Part shown: one piece after another, positions 51,935 to 64,000 of the stretch | How positions within the stretch are numbered: the first letter of the stretch is position 1 | Layout: each line of letters begins with the position of its first letter | Assembly (NCBI GenBank): GCA_034620365.1 | Contig: JAQGEQ010000380.1 | Location: forward strand, 3,906,001 to 3,970,000 | DNA: 64,000 nucleotides | Direction of reading: 5' to 3' | Source of the DNA: Pegea sp. RAD2-039 | Lineage: Eukaryota; Chordata; Thaliacea; Salpida; Salpidae | The notes under the pieces: generated by a model | Told to the model about the DNA's origin: nothing | What the model saw: the letters and a program-made list of their open reading frames with translations, nothing else | Database searches by the model: none | Position numbers and translations under genes: made by a program

Positions 51935-54893
51935 AACACATGGCATTTCAGTAGTCCTTAAAGAATATAACAGTGAACAATTACATATAATATTAATGTG
52001 AAAAAAAAGAGAAAAAGAATCACAGTTTAGAAATGACAATGTTCACAATACTAAAACGCTTCAACTTCTGTTTAAACAACGCAAGATATTCTGAAAATGT
52101 CTGATGGCAGTTGGTTCCAAGTTGTAATTTGTCGGTATAAGAAAAATTTGCTCTAATTAATGTACCAGGTGATATGGGCTTATCAAGATGTAATGTGTGT
52201 CGTCTGAGTTGATATAACTTGAGGGAAGGACTAATGGAAAAGAAAGCATCAAACTGAAGGTCAATTAAATTGTAGATAATTTAGAAAACAAGAATTAAGT
52301 TGTATTTAACTCGTCGGATTTCCAAAGTATCTAAACTTAAGAAGCTAAGACGATGTTTATAACTATCGTATTTAATATTAAGTTTCCTGCATACCAATTT
52401 CGTAAATGTTGCCTGAACAGATTTGATATTTTTGATATCACCAACTTGATATGGCATCCATGAACTGACATTGTATTCAAGAATTAGACGTACGTACATT
52501 TGAAAAGATTGATAAGAAAGTATGGATCTTTAAAATCAAAGGTTTTTATAATAAAGTAGACAAGGTTGATTGATTTTGCAAAGATTATGGAAACATAATT
52601 ACGCCATTTAAAATCAGTTGATAAGATAATGCCAAAGTCTAGTACCGAAGATACCTGTAGAATAATAAATCTATTAATAGAGTCTTGGTTCAGGGAATTT
52701 GCAGCTGGTTTACGAGAAAAAGTTATAAGTTCAGACTTTGTGGGCTGGATTCTGAGCTGCCAATTCGTAGACCAGTTTTTTACTGTGTGTAGTGAAGTTT
52801 GAAGTTTTGAAGGATTACAAGATAATAGCTTGATGTCATCTAAATAAACAAACTCATTGAAACCATCTACTGCTCCTAGTCTTCTGATGAGGTCTTTAAT
52901 AAAAATTAAAAAGAGAAGGGGACCCAGAACAGAACCCTGAAGAACACCACTAGTGAATTGACTAGGAGTAGATAAGGATCTTTCTATACAAGTTTGTTGG
53001 GTTCTACCTGATAAGTAATATTCAATCCACTGTAAGATAAAGCTGTTGATTTTTGAGTTTTTCAATACAGTAACGAGCTTAGTGTCTGGGACTGAATCAA
53101 ACGCTTTAGCAAAATCGAGATATATGATGTCACAGGGAGTGTTACTTTCATAATGGGATGTAAGCTCATTAAGAGAAGTGAGATGTTGAGTCAGGGAAGA
53201 TATCCCTTTCACAAAGCCATGCTGAACATCAGATATTAGATGGTGCTCCATCAAATGACTGGTCATATGATTGTGAATGACATTTCTTCAGTTCTGCATA
53301 TAAGTGAAGTCAGCAAAACTGGTTTGTAGTTAAGTGCAGTGTTTCTGGGACCCTTTCTATGAATTGGAATTTTTATGTATGAATTTTTATACTAATAGCT
53401 TTCTTCCAAATTTGTTTGAACTCTTCCTTGCCTTAGAATGATGTTAAAGAGTAGCGATAAAGGTAGTGATAAAGAGAAAGTAGTTTTTATCAAAAAAAAA
53501 GCAAGGGATCTTATCTGGGGTGCTATAAACTGAATAGTTTAATGAAGAAATAGCCTTAGATACTATATCGACCGTTATGTCAAGATCTATCATCTCAGAG
53601 ACATTTATGAGAATGTTGAAGTAGGAAAGAGTAGGAATATTGCTATCATCGGTTAAAAAACTCTATTAAATTGATTGTTTAGCATTATTATCTAGTTCCA
53701 TCACAAGCTGGTCGCTGTTATCAAGCATGGGAGGCATTTGAGATCTCGCCTTAGGCTTGTGATTTATGAAGCCAAGAAATGTTTTCATGCAAGGTGAAGA
53801 TAAAACTGGACTTTCTCTTCCTAAATAAATATTAGAAATAGATTTTTTGTAAACTTTACAAAGATCTTTGTACAGATATTTGATGGAAGGGTCTGCTTTA
53901 GTTTGTTTGTATAGAAGGGTTTTTTAATGTTGCAAATTCCTTAAATATTTGGCAAATGTGTTTTTTTGTTGGCTCTATAGAAAGGTATGAATTTTTCGAT
54001 TGACTCCTTAACGATTTTAGTAAACCTTGAGTAAATAGTATTGATGTCTTCGGAAGTTTTGAAAACAGAAATCCAGTCAACACCTGATAGAAACTTGTTA
54101 ACACCATTATAATTTCCTCATTAAAAATCTTTTTGCTTGAAGGTTTAACATTCATGGAAAAAGTTTGATCATGTTGTGATTGCATGTCAGAGCAAAAGGT
54201 TTATTTTGATCAACGTAGATAATGTTCTGAAGTTTTGATGTTATAATAAGATCCAAGGTATTACCACTAAATTTGGTCGGAAAAGTAACCATCTGAGAAA
54301 GATTATTGGCATTGAGGAAGCTTACAAAGGCAGGACTTAAAATGTTTGAACTAGAATTGTTGCTATTCAGGTTATACAATTTTCCTATAAATATTAATTC
54401 CGCTTATTCCAATTAATTTTACTAAAATTAAAATCCCCCAAAATATATAACTCAGGACACACAACACTTTTCAAAACCTTCAATAAAGCCTTGACAGTAA
54501 CCCTGTCAATAATTTTAGAGGGTGGTAGGTACATATAAAACGAGAAAATTTGAACTTTGAGTAACCCCAATCGAATGCGATAATCTCAAATCCTGCACAA
54601 TTAATGGCATCGATCTGATTTCTAGAGATCTTGGGTGCAAGTGATGTCTTGTAAATTGTGCAAACACCGCCGCCTCTATCATACAGTCTATCGCAACGCA
54701 AACCACAGAAAGGATTACCGTCAACTAGAAAGGAATCAGGATAAAACGGTTTTAACCATATTTCAGTAGTAAAAGCAAATGTGAAATCTTGAGAATTTGA
54801 GAATAAGGAAAAAAAAATTGTGGTTATTTGGAAACCAGTGGTTATTTGCCACGTCCATTTTTTGAAAAAGCCTTGCCGATTCTCAAGTCCCAT
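51935..54893 (-). mobile_element. LINE copy B (CR1/Jockey-like), longest reverse transcriptase frame
   Basis: Element sense runs right to left. Endonuclease remnants are at 54480-54893 (TEIWLKPFYPDSF, YDRGGGV). A middle segment at 53898-54379 includes NTLDLIITSK. The reverse transcriptase at 52484-53266 is a 260-codon frame with HGFVKGISSLTQHLTSLNEL, IYLDFAKAFDSVPD, QGSVLGPLLFLIFIKDL and the YLDDIKLLS catalytic box. Its last 72 codons continue in another frame (52281-52499). The element's extreme 3' tail, seen in other copies, is missing. Several frameshifts make it non-autonomous as it stands. Confidence 0.88.
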
Positions 54894-55524
54894 GGTGGAC
54901 CTCGAACTTTGTTATGTTAATGGCTCTACATTTAAAGTCAAACCATTTGCGTCATCTGGTTGTGATTAATTATATCTTAAATTTTCTTGACTACATTGGA
55001 GATGAAACTAGGAGAGGCTTAATACACTCTATCACCGTATCCTCACCGGAGCAAATTTTGCAGCACGATCGACAATTACCATTGCAAGCTTGTTTTGATG
55101 AAGTCGGTTTGTTAGAAATAGACTTAATGAAATATATCTAAATACTTAATTGAAATTTGAAACAGCAAAGAAAGTATATAAACTCATATTTAGCATTTAA
55201 CGATTTTTAACAACTTTCATTTAAACAAACAGACTTTTGTAGATTATTACCAACACTTGATTATAGTTATGATGGCTTGTTAAAAATAAAATTTAAAAAA
55301 ATGTAAAATAAATGATTTATACGCCGATAAATCTTAATTTAAGAAACATAAAACCAAATTTAAAAACAAGTAGCAAAATATCAATTAACTTTCAAAACCA
55401 ATTACTTCAAATTTTGAAATAGACTTAGTTATAGTGTTGCAATAGCTATTAGCATTCACTAAGCATTTTAAATCTATGAAAAGTATTGAAATAATTCTAA
55501 TATACCGAAGTAAATGCGTTGCAT
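54894..55524. other. Gap between LINE B and the inverted duplication
   Basis: A 75-codon plus-strand frame at 54914-55141 (LRHLVVINYILNFLDYIGDE) has fair composition, but I cannot place it. The rest is AT-rich with nothing seen. Confidence 0.4.
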
Positions 55525-57085
55525 AATTGTATTCTGATGATTCATAGAATAATTGGTTGTTTAAATCAATTATATGTTAGATTGCAATATAACGCATTAG
55601 TAAGACAATTAATACAGATGCATATATATGAATTGGTTGGAAGACAAATAATCAGTTTGAATTGATATTTAAAGTCTTGTTTGAGTCTTTTAATTAGTTC
55701 TCAAATTATCTTTTTCAATTTGATTTTTCTGAAATAAAAATAAGATTAATTTTTTTTCAAATATTTTATGTTTATTTTGAATCTGTTACAGCTCAAATAA
55801 AAGTTGTCAGCATTAAAAATGAACTCTAAAGTGATTGCATTGTTGGTTATTATTGGCTTTGTTGCTCTTTCTGAAGGGTGCAACCAAAAAACGTAAGTGA
55901 ATTTTATGTTTATTTTCATTTGTTTTTAAACTTTAAATAAATTATTATAAACTATAAAGTTCATACTAAGAAGTGAAAACTTCATTTATTAATATATGTG
56001 ATTTTCAGCACGAACTCGGCCTCTGCAACTAATAATGGTGGTAGTAGTTTATGTTATGAATGCCGAGGAGTAAGTTTTTGCCAAAGCTTTTGTAATATAA
56101 AGAGAAAAAAACTAAGAAATTTGTTATAGTAAATTAATAAACTTGTTAGCAGAGATTCATGTTAAAATATTTAAAATCATAGAATTATTTTGAAAGTATT
56201 ATTTCAAATAATAATATTTGTTGAAAATTAAACAAGCCTGCTCAGTAAGCATCTTTAGTATTTTAAGATTAAGTATTCATTACAAAATCTCATAATATAA
56301 CTTATCATAAGACCACCTAAAATAAATTATATGCTAAATAGTTTTGTTGAATCAAATAAACTGTGAAATACTAAGTGCTTAAAAGAACTGATTAAAGCTT
56401 AATTTTGAATAAATAACTTCTATAAAGGATGATGATAACTATGATGGATTATTGGTAAGATTGTACAAAGATTTAGCAAACAAAGTTGGAGATAAAACCG
56501 CCCGAGTTTTGCTCAGAGACTTGGCTAAAAAATACGCTTAAGTCAGGTAAGCAAACAACTACTTTGAGCTCATGGTCGTACTAATTTGATTTATGAACAG
56601 CTGTATGATAGGTTTGATTTGGTAAAACTGTTTAGAATTTTCAGTTAATTATTAGAAGAAAAAGCTTGTCTAATGTATTTAAAAATGGAAATACAGAACA
56701 AATAGTTTTTAATATCTCCTTTTAATCTGCAGACTACAAAATGTAAAGTTTCAAGCTTACAATCCTACCATAGTTAAGCATCTTGAAACTTTCATTCTTC
56801 TTCGGAGTTCATAAACAAGACTTAACTGTTGTAGTTTATGAATCTGGTTGAAATGAAATAAATGAAATATGAAAAAAAATTGTTTGAAAATTGTGTTTTT
56901 TGAATGTTTAATTTGAAAACTTAAAACTAAAGATGACTTTTGCAGTTTGATTCTTAAATCATTTAGGTAATATTCGTCTTTGAAATCTAAAACTAGAATC
57001 TTTTTACAATAAGGATTAATTTGGAACAAAGCTTCTATCACAATTTTCCTCAAAAATTTAATTCTGGATAATTTAGACTAAGACT
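55525..57085 (+). repeat. Left arm of a large inverted duplication
   Basis: About 1.6 kb whose reverse complement recurs at 58735-60425. Outer ends match at TTCTGATGATTCATAGAATA (about 55532) and its mirror near 60400. Inner ends match at ATAATTTAGACTAAGACTAAG near 57069 and its mirror near 58748. It contains the secreted-peptide gene copy 1 and its flanks, including a shared open frame antisense to the gene (56757-57053). Confidence 0.9.
55819..56541 (+). CDS. Small secreted peptide gene, copy 1 (82 aa)
   Basis: Three exons in phase: 55819-55892 (signal peptide MNSKVIALLVIIGFVALSEG then CNQK), 56009-56069 (NSASATNNGGSSLCYECRG) and 56428-56541 (DDDNYDGLLVRLYKDLANKV, then GDKTARVLLRDLAKKYA, TAA). 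Donors are GTAAGT; acceptors are TTTCAG and TATAAAG. The precursor has a leader, a variable Gly/Ser/Asn linker with three Cys after the cleavage site in total, an acidic DDD patch, and a cationic amphipathic C-terminal helix. This layout resembles secreted defence or signalling peptides, but that is inference. It is mirrored by the copy at 59290-60128. Family not recognised. Confidence 0.7.
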
Positions 57086-57524
57086 AAGAAACTACAAATA
57101 TTTCTAACTGAAAATCTAAATTAATAAAAATGAAATTTAAAGTGTTGAGTTAAAATGTGTTAAATCTTTATTAACTCTTAATTCATTCAGTGTTTGTAAA
57201 ACATCTCAAAAGTTTTAATTTCAACCCTAATTATCCAACAGTTTTATCTTTTAAATATATCACATGGTATTGTTTACCACATTTTTGAAGCTTGTAAAAA
57301 AATCAGTTGTAAAATACAACTTTGCATAAATTTTACTTTCAATGCTAAACACTTTTAATAGAATATTCGTTTCAATTCAGTCACACAAACATTTACCTTA
57401 ATTTTTGATAAAAACTAAACTCTTTTACAAACAAAACAGTTCTTTAAGACAGAAATTCCAATAAAAAAAATTAATATCATGGTTGTAAGAGAGGTTTTCT
57501 CAAATATTGATACATATTTCGTTT
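57086..57524. other. Spacer of the inverted duplication, left part
   Basis: AT-rich; weak similarity to the mirrored flank may continue a little beyond the arm. No gene seen. Confidence 0.4.
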
Positions 57525-58375
57525 GCATTCTCACAAATAACATCTATTTAGTAAGAAATATTAAAAGAAAAAGATGTAACACATGGCTTTTCGATACCAC
57601 TCAAGGCATATAACAGTGAACAATTATAAAGAATGTTAATAATATAAAAAAGAGAAAAAAGCACAGTTTAGAAATGACAATGTTCTAAATAGAAGAAGCT
57701 GAGACAATGTTTATAACTATCGAATTTAATATTAAGTTTCCTGCATACCAATCTCCTAAATGTTGCCCGAACAGATTCGATTCTTTTTATCACTAGCTTG
57801 AGATGGCATCCATGTACAAACATTGTATTCAAGAATTGGACGTACGTACACTTTGAAAAGATTGATAAAAAGCATGGATTCTTAGAATTAAAAGTCTTTA
57901 TACTAAGGTAGACAAGGTTGATTAATTTTCCAAAGATTTTATAAATATAATTGTGCCGTTTAAATTCAGATGATAAGATAATGCCCAGGTCTAGAACCGA
58001 AGATATTCGTTGAATAATAAATCCATTGATGGAGTATTGGTTCAAGCAATTTACAGCTGGTTTACCAGAAAAAGTTATGAGTTCAGACTATGTGGGCTGG
58101 ATTCTGAGTTGCCAATTCGTAAACCAGTTTTCTATAGTGTGTAGTGCAGTTTGAAGTTTTGAAGGATTGCAAGATAATAGCTTGATGTCATCTTCATACC
58201 CAAACACATTGACATCATCTACTGCTACTAGTCTTCTGTTGAGGTTTTCAATGAAAGTTAAAGAGAGAAGGGGACCCAGAACAGAACCTTGACGAACACC
58301 ACTAGTCATTGACCAGTAGTCGATAAATATCTTTCTACACGAGTTTGTTGGGTTCTACCTGATAGGTAATCCTCA
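57525..58375 (-). mobile_element. LINE copy C, 5'-truncated, in the spacer of the inverted duplication
   Basis: Reverse transcriptase fragments at 58088-58309 (GVRQGSVLGPLLS and GYEDDIKLLS) and 57668-58045, with the family's 3' region to about 57525. It is absent from the mirrored arms, so it either inserted into the spacer after duplication or already marked the junction. It has several frameshifts and an internal deletion near the 3' end (around 57690). Confidence 0.85.
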
Positions 58376-58734
58376 ATTGATCTATTTTAGTAACCAGTTA
58401 ACACTTTTTAAAAAAGAGTTTCACATCCACTGCACCCACAAAAGTTTGAGTATTTTTACAAAATTGTTTCTGTCCGTAAAATCAATATTCTTCGAAAAAA
58501 GAACAATTAAGGAAACTATTCTGTTCTATTTTCCGTAAAAAATGTGACTAACGTGAAATAAGAACATTTTAAAAGCTCTGAAAAAGTGTTTTAGCTTAGA
58601 GTTTTATACTGACGAACTTAAGATAAGATTATACTAACACTGACTAAATTTACAAGAAACAGAGAATCAAAAATTTAAATCGTTCATTTTTGAACTTTGA
58701 CTTTAATAACTTTAGTTTTTCTGTTAGAAATCCT

Positions 58735-60425
58735 TCAAGCTATTAGTCTTAGTCTAAATTATCCAGATTAAAATTTTGAAAGAAAAATTATGATAGAAGC
58801 TTTGTTCAAAATTAATTCTTATTGTAAAAAGATTCTAATTTTAGATTTCAAAGACGAATATTACCTAAATGATTTAAGAATCAAACTGCAAAAGTCATCT
58901 TTAGTTTTAAGTTTTCAAATTAAACATTCAAAAAACACAATTTTCAAACAATTTTTTTTCATATTTCATTTATTTCATTTCAGCCAGATTCATAAACTAC
59001 AACAGTTAAGTCTTGTTAATGAACTCCGAAGAAGAATGAAAGTTTCAACATGATTAACTATGGTAGGATTGTAAGCTTGAAACTTTACATTTTGTAGTCT
59101 GCAGATTAAAAGGAGATATTAAAAACTATTTGTTCTGTATTTCCATTTTTAAATACATTAGACAAGCTTTTTCTTCTAATAATTAACTGAAAATTCTAAA
59201 CAGTTTTACCAAATCAAACCTATCATACAGCTGTTCATAAATCAAATTAGTACGACCATGAGCTCAAAGTAGTTGTTTGCTTACCTGACTTAAGCGTCTT
59301 TTTTAGCCAAGTCTCTGAGCAAAACTCGGGCGGTTTTATCTCCAACTTTGTTTGCTAAATCTTTGTACAATTTCACCAATAATCCATCATAGTTATCATC
59401 ATCCTTTATAGAAGTTATTTATTCAAAATTAAGCTTTAATCAGTTCTTTTAAGCACTTAGTATTTCACAGTTTATATGATTCAACAAAACTATTTAGCAT
59501 AAAATTTATTTTAGGTGGTCTTATAATAAGTTATATTATGAGATTTTATTTTGAATACTTAATCTTAAAATACTAAAGATGCTTACTGAGTAGGATTGTT
59601 TAAGTTTCAACAATTATTATAACCAGTAAAACTCAACATAATTCTTTTTTAAGGTTAAAAATAAATTAGTAAGGTTATTAGCTACTACCACATCAGATAA
59701 CAAACTTTTATTTTAACCCAGCAATAACCTCATTCATCACATAATATAGTATACGAATATTAATTGAAGTAGTAACTTTAAAATAATTCTATGTTTTTAA
59801 ATCCTTAACGCAAAACAATGCTAAATCAAGTTTTTTATGTTTTTATCAGTATATTAAAACAGCTTAGATAAAAAACGTACTCCAATAACAGGGTGAAAAC
59901 CTCCATAAATTTGATTAGTTGAATGTGCCGAGTTCGTGCTGAAAATCACATATATTAATAAATAAAGTTTTCACTTCTTAGTATGAACTTTATATTTTAT
60001 AATAATTAATTTAAAGTTTTATATCAAATGAAAATAAACATAAAATTCACTTATGATGATTGGCCGCATCCTTCAGAAAGAGCAACAAAGCCAATAATAA
60101 CCAACAATGCAATCACTTTAGAGTTCATTTTTAATGCTGACAACTTTTATTTGAGCTGTAACAGATTCAAAATAAACATAAAATATTTGAAAAAAAATTA
60201 ATCTAATTTTTTTTTCAGAAAAATCAAATTGAAAAAGATAATTTGAGAACTAATTAAAAGACTCAAAAAAGAATTCAAATATCAATCCAAACTGATTATT
60301 TGTCTTCCAACCAATTCATATATATGCATCTGTATTAATTGTCTTACTAATGCGTTATATTGCAATCTAATATATAATTGATCTTAACGAACAACTATTT
60401 TATGAATCATCAGAATTCAATCAGG
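58735..60425 (-). repeat. Right arm of the large inverted duplication
   Basis: Mirror of 55525-57085. It is slightly longer because the second intron of the gene copy has about 115 extra bases. Arm similarity is high in flanks and introns (long identical runs) and lowest in the middle exon of the peptide gene. Confidence 0.9.
59290..60128 (-). pseudogene. Secreted peptide gene, copy 2, first splice donor altered (GT to AT)
   Basis: Mirror of the gene at 55819. Exons by homology are 60055-60128 (identical signal peptide, then CGQS), 59881-59938 (NSAHSTNQIYGGFHPVIG) and 59290-59403 (DDDNYDGLLVKLYKDLANKV and onwards, ending KKDA, TAA). Lengths and phases match copy 1. At the first donor copy 1 has GTAAGT, while this copy has ATAAGT. 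If not spliced, translation stops at the TAA inside that site, 25 codons in. The second donor (GTACGT) is fine. The third exon is nearly unchanged, which argues for recent use. It may be a fresh pseudogene, a rare AT-AG intron, or a sequencing error. Confidence 0.65.
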
Positions 60426-60428
60426 CTT

Positions 60429-60740
60429 TTACTCTTTTAGAATAAAAAACTGTTTATATCTCTCTATAACTTTAGGAAACTTAGCAAATGTTGGCGGCAA
60501 TTGCAACATCACCACTGAGTCTGTTTGAAAATTATTTGTTAGAAGTAATTGATTTTTAAACTTTATTGATGTCCTGCCATTAGTTTCTAATTTTATAGAC
60601 TTGTCTGTTTTTTTATAATGAAAAATGTAATTTAGCTTATTTAAGAAATACTGTAAAGTATTACGAAAAATTAAATGTTTTTTTTTTAATTTACCATGAC
60701 AATAAAAGTTATAACATGTTTGGTTCCCACAATTTTTCAT
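60429..60740 (-). CDS. Hypothetical ORF, 103 aa
   Basis: An open frame just outside the right arm of the inverted duplication. It starts MKNCGNQTCYNFYCHGKLKK and ends with the more protein-like SVVMLQLPPTFAKFPKV. It has several Cys near the N-terminus and no signal peptide. Much of it is Lys/Asn/Phe-rich, as expected for chance frames in AT-rich DNA. I recognise no family; it may be spurious. Confidence 0.2.
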   Translation of the reverse strand: MKNCGNQTCYNFYCHGKLKKKHLIFRNTLQYFLNKLNYIFHYKKTDKSIKLETNGRTSIKFKNQLLLTNNFQTDSVVMLQLPPTFAKFPKVIERYKQFFILKE

Positions 60741-61559
60741 CTAAACTAAGAATCTGCAAATTTATAACGATAAATTTTTCAAAACAAATACAACAGCGTT
60801 GTTTAGTGAATACTTAAACCAGCAATCTAATATAAAAGTTTTCAAAATATTGTAAAATAAATTCGCAAAACTTTTTTTAATTATATAATTTACTAGTTTC
60901 ATTTGATTTTTATAGATGACGATAAATGTTTGATTTCATGTTAAAATAAATTTTATGATTTGTCTTTGTGTTTATGGAGTGTTGTATTAAAGGTTCTAAT
61001 TTGGGCTAATTCCTTAAACCAGTTTTATATTTCGGTTTTTGATATTTTTTTATTGATCTTGAAAACTAAATAAATTACTGATCACTGCTCATAACATAAA
61101 ACAATTAGGATGAAAATTAATTAATTTTTGATTTGAGCAATAGCAAGGTAGTGAATGATAGAAAATTAATAACGTATAGATAAATTTCTCCATTAGCAAT
61201 TGTAAGCTTCAACTCGCTTAGTTGTTTGTGTAGCCAGACTAAATTGTCTATTGTTACAACAGTTTTGATATCCTATTAAACTGATTCTTACCAGCAGCTT
61301 AAAATTTTCGACTAATTGAACTGTATGATGAAATAAGTTTAGCTTTCTATGTGACAATCAAAAGAAAAAGACTTGACATTAATTAAATGTAGGTCAATGC
61401 TAAGGCCTTTTACAAAAACAAAGATTAAACCAATTTAGAATTGAAGTTATCAGTAAATTGTTGTCTATAAAAAATGGTATCAACAAATTTAATATAGTTT
61501 TACCACTTAAACTAAGCAAATGTCAAGTAAAAACACTTTTACGAACAAGACCTGGCACC
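60741..61559. other. Intergenic, AT-rich
   Basis: Nothing recognisable on either strand. Confidence 0.45.
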
Positions 61560-63660
61560 TTAAAGGTTCTTTTAATTTAATTATTTATTTATAACAATAA
61601 ATGCAAAGCAGGGTGCCTAAAGAGAACAGCTCTCGCTAACAGACATTCTCACAAATAACATCTATTAAGTCAGAAATATTAAAAGAAAATAATGTAACAC
61701 ATGACATTTCAATAGCACTCAAAGCATATAACAGTTTAAAATCACAGCCTAGAAATGACAATGTTGGCGACGTTATAATAATTCAACTTCTGCTCTAACA
61801 ACACGAGTGACTTCGACATGGCATTGTCTGATGGCAGCTGGTTCCATGTATTAACTGTGTGGTATGAGAAAAAATTTGCTCTGACCAATGTTCTAGGTGA
61901 TATAGGCTTATTAAGATGTAATGTGTGTCGTCTGAGAAGATATACCTTGAGGGAAGGACTAATGAGAAAGAAATCGTCAAGCTGAATGTCAATTAAATTG
62001 TGGATAATTTTAAAAATACGAATTAAGACGTATTTAATCCGTTGGATTTCCAAAGTATCTAAATTGAAGAAACTGAGACGATGTTTATAACTATCATATT
62101 TAATATTAAGTTTCCTACATACTAATCTCGTACATGTGGCCTGAACAGACTCGATTTTTTTGATATCACTAACTTGTTATAGCATCTATGAACTGACATT
62201 GTATTCAAGAATTGGACGTACGTACACTTTGAAAAGATTGATAAGAAAGCATGGGTTCTTAGAATTAAAGGTCTTTATGATAAGGAGAACAAGGTTGATT
62301 GATTTTCCAAAGATTTTGGAAACATAATTGCGCCATTTAAAGTCAGATGATAGAGTAAGGCCAAGGTCTAGAACCGAAGATACTCGTTGAATAATAAATC
62401 TATTGATTTAGTATTGGGTCAAGCAATTTACAGCTGGTTTACGAGAAAAGGTTATAAGTACAGACTTTGTGGGCTGGATTCTAAGCTGCCAATTCGTAGA
62501 CCAGTTTTCTATAGTGTGTAGTGAAGTTTGAAGTTTTAAAGGATTACAAGATAATAGCTTGATGTTATCTGCATACACAAACACTCTGATATCATCTACT
62601 GCTACTAATCTTCTGATGAGGTCTTTAATGGAAATTAAAAGAGAAGTGGACTCAGAACAGAACCCTGAGGAACACTACTAGTGAATTGACTAGGAGTAGA
62701 TAAATATTTTTGTACACGAGTTTGTTGGGTTCTATCTGATAGGTAATCTTCAATCCACTGTAAGATAAAGCTGTCGAGTTTTGAGTTTTTCAATACAGTA
62801 ACGAGCTTAGTGTGTGGGACAGAATCAAACGCTTTAGCAAAATCGAGGTATATGATGTCACAAGGAATATTACTTTCATAATGGGCTGTAAGCTCATTAA
62901 GAAAAGTGAGATGTTGAGTCAGGGAAGATCTCCGTTTCACAAGGCCATGCTGGGCATCAGATATTAGATGGTGCTCCATCAAATGACTGGTCATATGTTT
63001 GTGAATGATATGCTCTTGAGTTCTGCAGATAACTGAAGTCAGCGAAACTGGTCTGTAGTTAAGTGAGGTGTTTCTGGGACCCTTTTTATGAATTGGAGTA
63101 ATAATAGCTTTCTTCTAAATTTGTGGAACTCTTCGCCTCAGAGTCATGTTAAAGAAAAGCGATAAAGGTAGTGATAAAGAAGAAGTAGTTTTTTTTTAAA
63201 AACAATGCTTGCATCTGATCTGGGGTGTTGGAAACTAATGATTTTAAAGAAGAAATAGTCTTAGATACCATATTGACCGTTATGTCAGGTTCTACGATCT
63301 TAGAGAAATTTGTAACAATTGTTGAAGTAGGAGAGAGAAGGAGTATTGCTATCATCGGTTATAAAAACGCTGTTAAATTGATTGCTTAGCAATTCAGCTT
63401 TATTCTTTGGTTTCATCACAAGCTGGTCATTCTTATCAATTAAAGGAGGTGTTTGAGATCTCACCTTAAGCTTGTGATTTATGAAACCAAGAAACGTTTT
63501 CTTGCAAGGTAAAGATAAAACTGCACTTTCTTTTTATATACAGAAATTAGAAATATACTTCCTGTAAACTATACAAAGATATTTGTACAGAGATTTGATG
63601 GAAAGGTCTGTTTTAGTTTGTTTGGATAGGAGGTTTTTTTAGATGTTGTAAAATTTTTAA
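61560..63660 (-). mobile_element. LINE copy D, with complete 3' end, 5'-truncated
   Basis: Element sense runs right to left. The reverse transcriptase starts at 62994 (MTSHLMEHHLISDAQHGLVK, IYLDFAKAFDSVPH, GSVLSPLLF). The C-terminal domain is at 61742-62053 (RRHTLHLNKPISPRTLVRAN, NTWNQLPSD). The 3' UTR ends near 61565 in an ATAAATAAATAATTA tail preceded by a short hairpin. The copy stops near 63660, inside the region between endonuclease and reverse transcriptase, as expected for incomplete reverse transcription. Frameshifts are present in the polymerase core. Confidence 0.88.
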
Positions 63661-64000
63661 AATTTTGCGCAATAAATTTGAAGTGATATCTTTTATTCTA
63701 CAGTTTACAAAAGTATACAAAAGTTTTCTGCATATTTGCTGAAAATGATTTGGGCAAACGAAACTAGTAAGTATAATAAAGAACCAAAAAATACCAAAAG
63801 AATAAACGGAAAAAGTTTATCTAGGGTTGTAAGTAGCGGTGATTTTAACAGCTTCACCAAATACATTAACGAAATAATTCTTACTGGTATTTAATCTTAG
63901 TTTATTTGTATAACTTTTAGAAGAGTTTTACTAAAACTGAACTTTCTGGGTTTTCAATCAAAGATTTTAATTAGCCATTATTTGGGATAATACGCGTGCT
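63661..64000. other. Window end, no gene seen
   Basis: AT-rich unique sequence beyond the truncated LINE. Confidence 0.4.

Noticed and set aside
56757..57053. 98-codon minus-strand frame, also present as 58790-59053 in the mirror arm
   Set aside because: Conserved between arms only because of the recent duplication; composition is typical of AT-rich non-coding DNA, and similarity is no higher than in adjacent introns.

Overview
This is an AT-rich nuclear window from an invertebrate animal. Genes carry many short spliceosomal introns (about 50 bases to over 1 kb) with GT-AG borders and the standard genetic code. The gene set is metazoan: VAC14, phospholipase C-gamma, SECIS-binding protein 2, mitochondrial ribosomal protein L4, mitochondrial aconitase and CEP72. 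Degenerate CR1/Jockey-like LINE copies recur throughout. I cannot name the species; a cnidarian, lophotrochozoan or another AT-rich invertebrate would all fit.

Layout. 1-2448: 3' part of VAC14 (+). 3780-9650: a LINE scrap, then two tandem single-pass membrane protein genes (+) that share a duplicated upstream region and a similar signal peptide but have unrelated ectodomains (a Thr/Ser repeat stalk, and an Ig-like fold), with a small minus-strand ORF between them. 10085-12900: LINE copy A (-). 13000-16457: non-coding. 16458-27646: PLC-gamma (-), with a fragment of another repeat family in one intron. 29792-34917: SECISBP2 (-), implying selenocysteine use. 36649-38990: a possible small gene and a LINE scrap. 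38995-39960: MRPL4 (+). 40294-44731: mitochondrial aconitase (+). 45564-49264: CEP72 (-). 50820-54893: dead hAT transposase and LINE copy B (-). 55525-60425: a large inverted duplication whose arms each carry a small secreted-peptide gene; LINE copy C lies in the spacer. 61560-63660: LINE copy D (-).

The most striking observation is a textbook iron-responsive element in the aconitase mRNA. It has a CAGTGA loop, a 5-bp upper stem, an unpaired C and a 6-bp lower stem that includes the start codon. A second phase-compatible first exon 0.35 kb downstream lacks this element. The gene could therefore switch between iron-regulated and iron-independent transcripts. Other points of interest are the paralogous receptor pair with divergent ectodomains, and the mirrored secreted-peptide genes whose middle exon has diverged while the flanking exons have not. 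One of the two peptide copies has a GT-to-AT splice donor change.
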